Positions 23,898 to 34,789 of a DNA stretch of 64,000 nucleotides are shown piece after piece. A program made the translations under genes and the position numbers. The stretch is from NCBI GenBank assembly GCA_037447655.1, contig JBBHKE010002690.1, positions 106,098-170,097 of the forward strand, read 5' to 3'. The DNA is from Zygnema cylindricum. Taxonomy: Eukaryota; Streptophyta; Zygnematophyceae; Zygnematales; Zygnemataceae. The first letter of the stretch is position 1. Every line of letters begins with the position of its first letter. Under the pieces are notes generated by a model. The model was not told the DNA's origin. It did no database searches and saw only the letters and a list, made by a program, of their open reading frames with translations.

Positions 23898-26800
23898 GTT
23901 TGTGTAATTTAGGTAAGAATTCATGTTAGCGCAAACTTTTTGTGTAATTTAGGTAACAATTTTTTTTATCGCTAACAGTTTGTGTAGTTTAGGTAACAAT
24001 TCCTGTTATCGCTAACTGTTTCTGTAATTTAGGTAACAATTCTTGTTGTCGCTAAATATTTGTGTAATTTAGGTAAAAATTCCTGGTATTGGTAATTGTT
24101 TGTGTAATTTAGGTAACAATATGTGTTATAGCTAACTATTTGTGTAATTTAGGTAAAAATTCTTGCTATCTCTAATTGTTTGTGTAATTTAGGTAACATA
24201 TCTTGTTATCGCTAATAGTTTGTGTAATTTAGGTAACATTTCTTGTTATCGCTAATAGTTTGTGTAATTTAGGTAACAATTCTAGTTATCGCTACTTGTT
24301 TGTGTAATTTAGGTTACAATTCTTGTTATCGCTATTTGTTTTTGTAATTTAAGTAACAATTTATGTTATCGCTAACTGTTTGTGTAATATAGGTAACAAT
24401 TCTTGTTGTCGCGAAATGTTTGTGTAATTTAGGTTAAAATTCATGTTATTGCTAAATGTTTGTGTAATTTAGGTAACAATTCGTGTTATTGTAACTGTTT
24501 ATTTAATTTAGGAAACAATTCTTGCTATCTCTAATTGTTTGTGTAATTTAGGTAACAATTCATATTAGCGCAAACTGTTTGTGTAATTTAGGTAATAATT
24601 CTTGTTATCGCTAACAGTTTGTGTAATTTAGGTAACAATTCATATTATCGCTAACTGTTTGTGTAATTTAGGTAATAATTCTTGTTATCGTTAACAATTT
24701 GTGTAATTTAGGTAACAATTCCTGTTATCGCTAACAGTTTGTGTAATTTATGTAACAATTCCTGTTATCGCTAACTGTTTTTGTAATTTAGGTAACAATT
24801 CATGATAGCGCAAACTATTTGTGTAATTTAGGTAACAATTCTTGTTATCGCTAACGGTTTGTGTAATTTAGGTAACAATTCTTGTTATCGCTAATTGTTT
24901 GTGTATTTTAGGTAACAATTCCTGTTATGGCTAATAGTTGAGTAATTTAGGTAACAATTCTTATTATCGCTTATTGTTTGTGTAATTTAGGTAATAATTC
25001 TTGTTATCCCTAATAGTTAGTGTAATTTAGATTACAATTCATGTTATGGCTAACAGTTTGTGTAATTTAGATAACAATTTCTATTATCGTTAATTGTTTC
25101 TGTAATTTAAGTAACAATTCTTGTTATCGCTAATTGTTTGTGTAATTTAGATAACAATTCTTGTTATCGCAAATAGTTTGTGTAATTTAGGTACCAATTC
25201 TTGTTATCGCTAACTGTTTCTGTAATTTAAGTAACAATTCTTGTTATCGTTAAGAATTTGTGTAATTTAGGTAACAAATAATTTATCGTTAACTTTTTGT
25301 GTAATTTAGGTAACAATTCTTGTTTTCGCTAACTATTTGTGTAATTTAGGCAACAATTCCCGTTATTGCTAGCTGTTTGTGTAATTTAGGTAACAATTCT
25401 TGTTATTGTTAACAGTTTGTGTAATTTAGGTTACTATTGTTGTTATCGCTAAGTGTTTGTGTAATTTAGGTAACAAATCAATGTGTTCGCTAATAGTTTG
25501 TGTAATTTAGGTTACATGTCCTGTAATCGCTAAGAGTTTGTGTAATTTAGGTAACAATTCATGTTAGCGTAAACTATTTGTGAAATTTAGGTAACAATTT
25601 TTGTTATCACTAACAGTTTGTGTAATTTAGGTAACAATTCTTGTTATCCTTAACTATTTGTGTAATTTAGGTAACAATTCTTGTTGTCGCTAAATGTTTG
25701 TGTAATTTAGGTAATAGTTTTTGTTATTGCAAAATTTTTGTGTAATTTAGGAAACAATTCTTGTTATTGCTAACTGTTTGTGTAATTTAGGTAACATTTC
25801 TTGCTATCTCTAATTGTTTTTGAAATTTAGGTAACAATTCATATTAGCGAAACTGTTTGTGTAATTTAGGTAACAATTCTTGTTATCGCTAACAATTTGT
25901 GTAATTTAGGAAACAATTCCTTTTATCGCTAATTGTTTGTGTAATTTAGGTAACAATTCTTGTTATTACTAATTGGTTGTGTAATTTAGGTAACAATTTC
26001 TGTTATCGCTAATAGTTTGTATAATTTAGGTAACAATTTTTGTTATCGCTAACTTTTTGTGTAATTTATGTAACAATTCCTGTTATCGCTAACAGTTTGT
26101 GTAATTTAGGTAACAATTCCTGTTATCGCTTACAGTTTGTGCAATTTAGGTAACAATTCCTGTTATCGCTAACTGTTTTTGTAATTTAGGTGACAATTCT
26201 TGATATCGCTAATAATTTGTGTAATTTAGGTAACAATTCTTGTTATCGCTAATAATTTGTGTAATTTAGGTAACAATTGCTGTACTCGCTAACAGTTTGT
26301 GCAATTTAGGTAACAATTCATGTTATCGCTAACTATTTGTGTAATTTAGGTAATATTTTCTATTATCGCTAATAGTTTGTGTAGTTTAGGTAACAATTCT
26401 TGTTATCGCTAACAACTCCATTAATTTAGGTAACAATTCCTGTTATCGCTAACAGTTTGTGTAATTTAGGTAACAATTCATGTTATCGCTAACTATTTGT
26501 GTAATTTAGGTAAGAATTCTTGTTATCGCTAATTATTTGTGTAATTTAGGTAACAATTCTTGTTATCGCTAACAACTTCTGTAATTTAGGTAACAATTCC
26601 TATTATCGCTAACAGTTTGTAAAATTTAGGTAACAAATCTTGTTGTCGCTAAATGTTTGTGTAATTTAGGTAACAATTCCTGTTATTGTTAACTGTTTGT
26701 GTAATTTAGGTAACAATTCTTGTTATCACTAAATGTTTTTGTAATTTACGTAAGAATTCGTGTTTTCGCTAACTGTTTTTGTAATTTAGGTAACAATTCT

Positions 26801-29800
26801 TGTTATCGCTAATAGTTTGTGTAATATGGGTAAGATTTCGTGTTATCGCTAACTGTTTAAGTAATTTAGGTAACAATTTTTGTTATCGCTAATAGTTTGT
26901 GTCAATTAGGTAACAATTCTTGTTATCGCTAACTGTTTGTGTAATTTATGTAACAATTTTTGTTGTCGCTAACAATTTGTGTAATTAGGGTAACAATTCC
27001 TGTTATCGCTAACAGTTTTGTGAAATTTAGGTAACAATTCCTGTTATCGCTATTAGTTTGTGAAATTTAGGTAACAATTCTTGTTATCGCTATTTGTATG
27101 TGTAATTTAGGGAAAAATTATTGTTATCGCTAACGGTTTGTGTAATTTAGAGAACAATTCCTGTTATCGCTAATTGTTTGTATAATTTTGGTAACAATTA
27201 TTGTTATCGCTAATTGTTTGTGTAATTTAGGTATCAATTCCTGTTATCGCTAATAGTTTGTGTTATTTAGATTACAGTTCATATTATCGCTAACAGTTTG
27301 TGTAATTTAGATAACAATTCTTGTTATCGCTAACTGTTTGTGTTATTTAGGTAACAATTCTTGTTATCACTAATTCATTGTGTAATTTAGATATCAATTC
27401 CTGTTATCGCCAATAGTTTGTGTAATTTAGGTAACAATTTTTGTTATTGCTAATTGTTTGTTTAATTTAGGTAACAATTTTTGTTATCCCTAAGAGTTTA
27501 AGTTATTTAGATTACAGTTCATATTATCGCTAACAGTTTGTGTATTTTATATAACAATTCATGTTATCGCTGACTGTTAGTGTAATTTAGGTAACAATTC
27601 CTGTTATCCCAAAACAGTTTTGTGAAATTTAGGTAACAATTCCTGTTATCGCTATTAGTTTGTGTAATTTAGGTAACAAATCTTGTTATCGCTAACTGTA
27701 TGTAAAATTTATAGAAAAATTCTTGTTATCGCTAACGGTTTGTGTAATTTAGAGAACAATTCCTGTTATCGCTAATTGTTTGTGTAATTTAGGTAACAAT
27801 TCTTGTTATCCCTAATTGTTTGTGTAATTTAGGTATCAATTCCTGTTATCGCTAATAGTTTGTGTTATTTAGATAATAGTTCATATTATCGCTAACAGTT
27901 TGTGTAATTTAGATAACAATTCTTGTTATCGCTAACTGTTTTTGTAATTTAGGTAACAATTCTTGTTATCGATAATAGTTTGTGTAATTTAGGTAATAAT
28001 TCATATTATCGCTAATATTTTGTGTAATTTAGGTAACAATTCCTGTTATCGCTAACAGTTTGTGTAATTTAGGTAACAATTCTTTTAATCGCTAATTGTT
28101 TGCGTAGTTTAGGTAACAATTCGTGTTATCGATAATAATTTGTGTAATTTAGGTAACAATTCTTGTTATCGATAATTGTTTGTGTAATTTAGGTCACAAT
28201 TCTTGTTATCGCTAACAGTTTGTGTAATTTAGATTACAATTCCTATTATCGCTAACAATTTGTGTAATTTAGATAACAATTCCTGTTATCGCTAACTGTT
28301 ATGTAATTTAGGTAACAATTCCTGTTATCGCTAACAGTTTGTGTATTTAGGTAACAATTCTTGTAATCGCTTATAGTTTGTGTAATTTAGGTAACAATTT
28401 TTGTTATCGCTAACAATTTGTGTAATTTAGGTAACAATTATTGTTATCGCTAACATTTTGTGTAATTTAGGTAACAATTCTTGTTATCGCTAACTGTTTG
28501 TGTAATTTAGGTAACAATTATTGTTATCGCTAATTGTTTGTCTAATTTAGGTAACAATTCCTGTTATCGCTAATAGTTTTTGTAATTTAGGTAACAATTG
28601 TTGTTATCGCTAATTGTTTGTGTCATTTAGATTAAAATTGTTGTTATCGCTAACAGTTTGTGTAATTTAGGTGACATTTCTTTTTATCGCTAACTGTTTG
28701 TGTAATTTAGGTAACAATTCCTGTTATCGCTAATTGTTTGTGTAGTTAAGGTGATAATTCCTGTTATCGCTAATAGTTTGTGTAATTTAGGTAACAATTC
28801 TTGTTATCGCTATCTATTTGTGTAATTAAGGTAATAATTCTTGTTTTCGCTAACAGTTTGTGTAATTTAGGCAACAAATCCTGTTATCACTAGTAGTTTT
28901 TGTAATTTAGGTGACAATTCTTGTTATCGCTAAATGTTTGTGTAATTTAGGTAACAATTCTTGTTATCCCTAATTGTTTGTGTAATTTAGTTAACAATTC
29001 TTGTTATCCCTGACAATTTCTGTAATTTAGATTACAATTCCTGTTATCCCTAACAGTTTGTATAATTTAGAAAACAATTCTTGTTATCGCTAACTGTTTC
29101 TATAATTTTGGTAACAATTCTTGTTATCGCTAACAGTTTGTGTAATTTAGGTAACAATTCCTGTTATCGCAAATATTTTGTGTAATTTAGGTAATAGTTC
29201 TTGTTATCGCTAACTGTTTGTGTAATTTAGGTAAAAATTCTTGTTATCGCTAACAGTTTGTGTAATTTAGGTAACAATATCTGTTATCGCTAACTGTTTG
29301 TGTAATTTAGGTAACAATTCCTGTTATCGCTAATAGTTTGTGTAATTTAGGTAACAATTCTTGTTATCGCTAATAGTTTGTGTAATTTAGGTAACAATTC
29401 ATGTTAGCGCAAACTGTTTGTGTAATTTAGGTAACAATTATTGTTATCGCTAACGGTTTTTGTAATTTAGGTAAGAATTCCTGTTATCGCTTATTGTTTG
29501 TGTAATTTAGGTAACAATTATTGTTTTTGCTAATTCTTTGTATAATTAAGGTTATAATTCCTATTATCGCTAATAGTTTGTGTAATTTAGGTAACAATTC
29601 TTGTTATCGCTAACTGTATGTTTAATTTAGGTTAAAATTCTTGTTATCGCTTACTGTTTGTGTAATTTAGGTAACAATTATTGTTATCGCTAATTGTTTG
29701 TGTAATTAAGGTGACAATTCCAGTTATTGCTAGTAGTTTGTGTAATTTAGGTGACAATTCTTGTTATCGCTAAATGTTTGTGTAATTTAGGTAACAATTC

Positions 29801-31496
29801 TTGTTATCCCTAATTGTTTGTGTCATTTAGTTAACAATTCTTGTTATCCCAAACAATTTCTGTAATTTAGATTACAATTCCTGTTATCCCTAAGAGTTTG
29901 TGTTATTTAGATAACAATTCTTGTTATCGCTAACTGTTTCTATAATTTAGGTAACAATTCTTGTTATGGCTAACAGTTTGTGTAATTTAGGTAACAATTC
30001 TTGTTATCGCAAATATTTTGTGTAATTTAGGTAACAATTATTATTATCCCTAATTGTTTGTGTAATTTAGTTAACAATTCTTGTTATCCTTGACAATTTC
30101 TGAAATTTATATTACAATTCCTGTTATCCCTAACAGTTTCTATAATTTAGATAACAATTCTTGTTATCGCTAACAGTTTCTATAATTTTGGTAACAATTC
30201 ATGTTATCCCTAACAGTATGCATAATTTAGGAAAATATTCTTGTTATCGCTTATAGTTTGTGTATTTTAGGAAACAATTTTTGTTATGGCTAACTGTTTG
30301 TGTAATTAAGGTAACATTTCTTGTTATCGCTAACAAATTTGTGTAATTTAGGTAACAATTCTTGTTATCGCTAACTATTTATGTAATTTAGGTAACAATT
30401 CCTGTTATCGCTAATAGTGTGTGGAATTTAGGTAGCAATTCATGTTATTGTAAAATGTTTATGTAATTTAGATAACATTACTTGTTATCGCTAATAGTTT
30501 GTGTAATTTAGGTAACAATTCCTGTTATTGCAAATAGTTTGTGTTATTTAGGTAACAATTCATGTTATCGCTATTTGTTTGTGTAATTTAGGTAACAATT
30601 TCTGTTATCGCTAATAGTTTGTGTAATTTAGGTAACAATTCTTGTTATCGCTAACAATTTGTGTAATTTAGGTAACAATTCCTGTTATCGCTAACAGTTT
30701 GTGTAATTAAGGTAACAATTCTTGTTATTGCTAACAATTTGTGTAATTTAGGTAACATTTATTGTTATCGCAAATTGTTTGTGTAATTTAGGTAACAATT
30801 CTTGTTATCGCTAACAGTTTGTGTAATTTAGGTAACAATTCTTGGTATCGCTAACAGTTTCTGTAATTTAGGTAACAATTCCTATTATCGCTAACAGTTT
30901 GTGTAATTTAGGTAACAATTCCTGTTATCGCTACAATTTCTGTAATTTAGATTACATTTCCTGTTATCCCTAACAGTTTGTGTAATTTAGATAACAATTC
31001 TTGTTATCGCTAACTATTTCTATAATTTAGGTAACAATTCTTGTTATCGCTAACAGTTTGTGTTATTTAGGTAACAATTCCTGTTATCGCAAATATTTTG
31101 TGTAATTTAGTTAACAATTCTTGTTATCATTAACTGTTTGTGTAATTTAGGTAAAAATTCTTGTTATCGCTAACAGTTTGTGTAAATTAGGTAACAATTC
31201 ATGTTATGGCAAACTGTTTGTGTAATTTAGGAAACATTTCTTGTTATCGCTAACAGTTTGTGTAATTTAAGTAACAATTATTGTTATCGCTAATAGTTTG
31301 TGTCATTTAGGTAACAATTCTTGTTATCAATAACTGTTTGTGTAGTTTTAGGTAACAATTCTTGTTATCGCTAATTGTTTGTGTAATTTAGGTATCAATT
31401 GTAGAAACTAATGATTTTATTAGTATTTTCTAGGTCTGAAAAGAAATATAGAAGTCGAGGCAGTCTATCTCTAACTTCTCTCTCCAACTCTCAAAC

Positions 31497-32550
31497 TTGT
31501 CGCAGTCACTGAGAAATTGGAGAGGAAGCTAGAGCCATGGCTACCTTGGCTATCCTGAGGTTTACGGGAATTTTATCTCTGGGTTTATATATTTGATTAA
31601 AATGTATATGCCGACGGCAGGATTTGATCCATGTACCTGCCGGCCGGCAGACACAAAGTAGCGTGGTAGCCTTAGCCGTTTCGTCTAGAGGTATTGTTAC
31701 GTCAGCATATAGTTTGATAATTATTTAGATATGTATTCTTGCGATAAACCATTTAACTAGAATTAATTACGGGATACATAGATCCAGTAATATGTAATGT
31801 ACGACTTACGGTACGGACATAATCAGTACCGCGCATTTGTTTCGTAAATGAAACAAATACCGCGCATGTATTTATTACGGCCACGATTAAAGCCGAATTT
31901 AATCGGACGGCCGGGATTAGCGCCGAGATCGCGGAGGAAGATTTCGGCGGTTTGTGGCCATCGCCACATCGGATGATGCGTGGCAAAATTCCGTTGGATT
32001 GAGGAAACTCCGGAGATTGTCGCAGTCACTGAGAAATTGGAGAGGAAGCTAGAGCCATGGCTACCTTGGCTATCCTGAGGTTTACGGGAATTTTTATCTC
32101 TGGGTTTATATATTTGATTAAAATGTATATGCCCGACGGCAGGATTTGATCCATGTACCTGCCGGCCGGCAGACACAAAGTAGCTGGTAGCCTTAGCCGT
32201 TTCGTCTAGAGGTATTGTTACGTAGCATATAGTTTGATAATTATTTAGATATGTATTCTTGCGATAAACCATTTAACTAGAATTAATTACGGGATTACAT
32301 AGATCCAGTAATATGTAATGTACGACTTACGGTACGGACATAAATCAGTACCCGCGCATTTGTTTCGTAAATGAAACAAATACCGCGCATCGTATTTATT
32401 ACGGCCACGATTAAAGCCGAATTTAATCGGACGGCCGGGATTAGCGCCGAGATCGCGGAAGAAGATTTTGGCGGTTTGTGGCCATTGCCACATCGGATGA
32501 CACGTGGCGAAATTACATTGGATCGTGGAATCTCCGGAGATTATGGCATC
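31497..32550 (+). repeat. tandem duplication (520-bp period) in the 5' LTR
   Basis: TTGTCGCAGTCACTGAG begins at 31497 and again just after 32016. The first copy resembles the 3' LTR most closely. The second drifts toward a different version near its end (ACACGTGGCGAAATTACATT instead of a GCGTGGCAAAATTCC type). So the two copies appear to come from different LTR versions joined end to end. Confidence 0.85.
31637..31650. other. 14-bp perfect palindrome CTGCCGGCCGGCAG in LTR
   Basis: A GC-rich self-complementary site in otherwise AT-rich DNA. It is preserved in all three copies of this LTR segment (also 32159-32172 and 38679-38692). The adjoining GGCAGG...CCTGCC can pair as a second stem. It could be a protein-binding site or an RNA structure in the LTR; no function is known to me. 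Confidence 0.7.
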
Positions 32551-32974
32551 GAATCCGGATATTTTATGTGTCGACATTTAGGCCATGTCGTACAATGTCC
32601 GTACATGAAGTACACCAGCAGCTGTACTTTTGCGTACGGAACTGTATTTTGATTAGTTCCGTACATCAGTAGATAGAGTCTGTGAGAGAGATAGGACTTA
32701 GAAAAATTAGGAGATAGGAACCTCTCTCCCAAAGAGCTTCTGTACAAAAGGTCAACTTTGACCCTCCATAACTTACTGCTCAAGGGAGGAAATTTAGAGA
32801 TTATTTTTGCTATCGACTCAGGGGAGTCTTGCCTTCATATAGGTGCAGGTGGTTAGGGTTTTTTGTCCGCCAAGGTGGCAGTTATTCTTGCTGAAACACA
32901 AAGGAGTCAGGATAATCCTAGAGGCTTCTTGGAAGCTGTCTACTCTGAGGACTTATGGAGGTCTCAGAGTTTCA

Positions 32975-32989
32975 GGTTATGGGCCCACC
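32975..32989 (+). promoter_or_regulatory. primer-binding site, half-tRNA type (copy 1)
   Basis: GGTTATGGGCCCACC directly abuts the LTR end (TTCA). From memory, this is the complement of the plant initiator tRNA-Met 5' half ending in the anticodon stem (GGTGGGCCCATAACC), not of the tRNA 3' end. Priming by a cleaved half-tRNA is established for Drosophila copia. This copy leads into a leader that soon stops, so it is probably a redundant duplicate. Confidence 0.8.
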
Positions 32990-33428
32990 CTCTAGGGTAC
33001 CAATCTTTAATGGAACTGGCTTCATATACTAGGAAAGTATAATGATAGGATCTTTATGCGAAAAAAAGGTTTTGGGGGATAGTGAGTGGACGGTTGGGGC
33101 GTCCATCAAGTCTTGGATTCCTCCAGGGTTTAAAGGAAGCAGATTCACCAGGATAGAAAAATTAGAAGATAGGACCCCCTCTCCCAGAGAGCTTCTGTAC
33201 AAAAGGTCAACTTTGACCCTCCCTAACTTACTGCTCAGGGGAGAAAATTCAGAGATTCTTTTTGCTATCGACTCAGGGGAGTCTTGTCTTCACAGGGGTG
33301 AAGTTGGTCAGAGTTTTTGTGTGCCAGGGTGGCAGTTATTTTTGCTTAAACACAAAGGGGTCATGATTATCCTAGAGGCTTCTTGGAAGCTGTCCACTCT
33401 GAGGACTTATGGAGGTCTCAGAGTTTCA

Positions 33429-33443
33429 GGTTATGGGCCCACC
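33429..33443 (+). promoter_or_regulatory. primer-binding site, half-tRNA type (copy 2)
   Basis: Second perfect copy of GGTTATGGGCCCACC, again directly after ...GTTTCA. The ATG within it (33433-33435) opens a frame reading MGPPSRVPIFNGTGFIYWG, which resembles a copia Gag N-terminus. This is probably the functional site of the ancestral element. Confidence 0.8.
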
Positions 33444-34780
33444 CTCTAGGGTACCAATCTTTAATGGAACTGGCTTCATATATTGGGGAAAGTATGATGA
33501 TAGGAGCTCTATGCGAAAAAAAGGTTTTGGGGGATAGTGAGTGGACGATTGGGGCGTCCATCAAGTCTTGGAATTCCTCCAGGGTTTAAAGGAAGCAGAT
33601 TCACCAGGAAAGAGGATTCACCTTCAACGGAGGAAACAAAGGAAGGAGAGGTGGTGGACAAAGGAAAGGAGAAGGAGGCAACCACACCAATAGCAACTGG
33701 TTTAGCATTCATGTCACCTATTCTGAGGAACGAGGAGAATGATACTGAAACCTGGGACTTCAACAATATGGCAGCAAAGCACTTCATCCTACGCCATCTC
33801 ACTCAAGGACTTGCATGTCCTCATTTGCAGGTAGAGAGGGCATCCGATCTTTGGATGGCTCTCATAGAGATGTACCGAAGTGGTACGATTCAGCAACAAC
33901 AGTTGGCTGATCAGAAAGTTAAGGAGTATGTATACAAAGGGGGAAATATGTTGGATTTTTGCAATGAGCTTGCTACACTCTTCATGGAGCTAGAGAGTGC
34001 GGGTAAAGTTTTTAGTGAAAAAGAAAAAGTTAACTGTTTACTAATGAAGTTACCTGATGAGTTCGAGAACATAGTCAACCGTGTGCAGGACTTGCCGGAC
34101 TCAAGGGTGGATATGGAACTCAGTGGTAGGGATGATTCTCGTTCGAGAGAATACGATTGAGATCCGAAGGGGAGGAAAGAGTGGCCAAGCCTTGGCAACA
34201 GCGACCGATTGGAGGAACAAGGATTCTCGGAAACCAGTGGCTGATCAGAAAGTTAAGGAGTATGTATACAAAGGGGGAAATATGTTGGATTTTTGCAATG
34301 AGCTTGCTACACTCTTCATGGAGCTAGAGAGTGCGGGGTAAGTCTTTTAGTGAAAAAGAAAAAGTTAACTGTTTACTAATGAAGTTACCTGATGAGTTTC
34401 GAGAACATAGTCAACCGTCGTGCAGGACTTGCCGGAGCTCAAGGTGGATATGGAACTCAGTGGTAGGGATGATTCTCGTTCGAGAGAATACGATTGAGAT
34501 CCGAAGGGGAGGAGAAGAGTGGCCAAGCCTTGGCAACAGCGACCGACTTGGAGGAACAAGGATTCTCGGAAACCAGTCGGAAACTATGGGGGTAGGGAGC
34601 AGAAAAAACAGGTTGGCGAGTTCGAACCAAGGGCTCCCAAAGGTTTATGTCATTTTTGTAAGAAACCAGGGCACTATATGGCAGAGTGCACCAAGCTAAC
34701 CGAGCTTCGGTTAAAGGAGGGGGCAGACCGGTGGTACCCCGAGAGGAAAGAAAAAGGCCCTTGTCACACAGGTACTTGAG
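33433..34780 (+). pseudogene. copia gag (capsid and nucleocapsid), frameshifted
   Basis: Gag forms the particle that packages element RNA. The frame opens at the ATG inside the primer site and shows the F-N-G-x-G-x-x-Y-W pattern of copia Gag N-termini, then shifts frame around 33500-33530. A longer readable stretch (33537-34160) carries the UBN2-type capsid signature, including LWMALIEMY, KVKEYVYKGG and LLMKLPDEF. After a duplicated, frameshifted segment comes the nucleocapsid zinc knuckle C-x2-C-x4-H-x4-C (CHFCKKPGHYMAEC, 34648-34689). An acidic linker (ESEDEDDELLLDEE region, ~34780-34850) follows in a further frame. At least three frame changes make this a pseudogene. Confidence 0.9.
33905..34577 (+). 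repeat. 334-bp tandem duplication inside gag
   Basis: GGCTGATCAG at 33905 recurs at 34239 and the following ~335 bp is repeated with a few single-base insertions. The repeated part covers the capsid C-terminal stretch up to just before the zinc knuckle. The first copy ends in AAACCAGT, which leads straight into the start of the second. Confidence 0.9.
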
Positions 34781-34789
34781 GCGGAATCC

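Larger units (their letters stand above)
1554..31399 (+). repeat. main 40-bp satellite array (~746 units)
   Basis: Uninterrupted head-to-tail array of an AT-rich 40-bp unit. The GTAATTTAGGTAACAATT part is most conserved; the following CTTGTTAT/CCTGTTAT and CGCTAACA/CGCTAACTG parts vary. The 40-bp register is kept for long stretches, so the same phase recurs every 120 bases. Single-unit deviations include a half-unit deletion near 8944, a short insertion near 15050 and an 8-base deletion near 20038. TAA and TAG occur in every frame, so the array is non-coding. Marker variants such as GTTAGAGCAAAC, GGTATGGCTAAT and CATATTAGCGAAACTG recur in clusters and reveal higher-order blocks. Units around 22.5-23.5 kb are noticeably more diverged. 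Confidence 0.97.
31400..32974 (+). repeat. 5' LTR with internal 520-bp tandem duplication
   Basis: Starts TGTAGAAACT and ends TTCA immediately before the primer-binding site. Its 1,575 bp is about 500 more than the 3' LTR because 31497-32016 is repeated at 32017-~32550. The first ~620 bp is nearly identical to the start of the 3' LTR, while the last ~430 bp is clearly diverged from it. A TTTATATATTT stretch at 31584-31594 (repeated in the second copy) is a possible TATA element. The dyad GGTCAACTTTGACC at 32750-32763 contains plant W-box-like TTGACC on both strands. Small open frames on the minus strand here have no recognised product. Confidence 0.9.
32692..33600 (+). repeat. 454-bp tandem duplication of LTR end, PBS and leader
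   Basis: The LTR 3' part, primer site and start of gag occur twice (about 32692-33145 and 33146-33600). The primer sites are 454 bp apart. The copies differ by a few percent, including single-base indels. The junction lies where leader CACCAGG runs into AGAAAAATTAGAAGATAGG of the LTR. Confidence 0.9.

Noticed and set aside
1554-31399. CRISPR-like regular repeats
   Set aside because: The 40-bp unit is contiguous with no unique spacers; it is a eukaryotic satellite.
1554-31399. TTTAGG in each unit as telomere repeat
   Set aside because: It occurs once per 40 bp inside a fixed unit and never as tandem TTTAGGG, so it is a chance resemblance.
31610-31650. tRNA-like segment (GGATTTGATCC resembling a B box) in the LTR
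   Set aside because: No A box at proper spacing and no cloverleaf. It is better explained by the adjacent palindromic stems.
31753-32783. Minus- and plus-strand frames in the 5' LTR (up to 149 residues)
   Set aside because: They follow the duplicated LTR sequence, are repeated in the 3' LTR, and have no known domain. They are LTR shadows.
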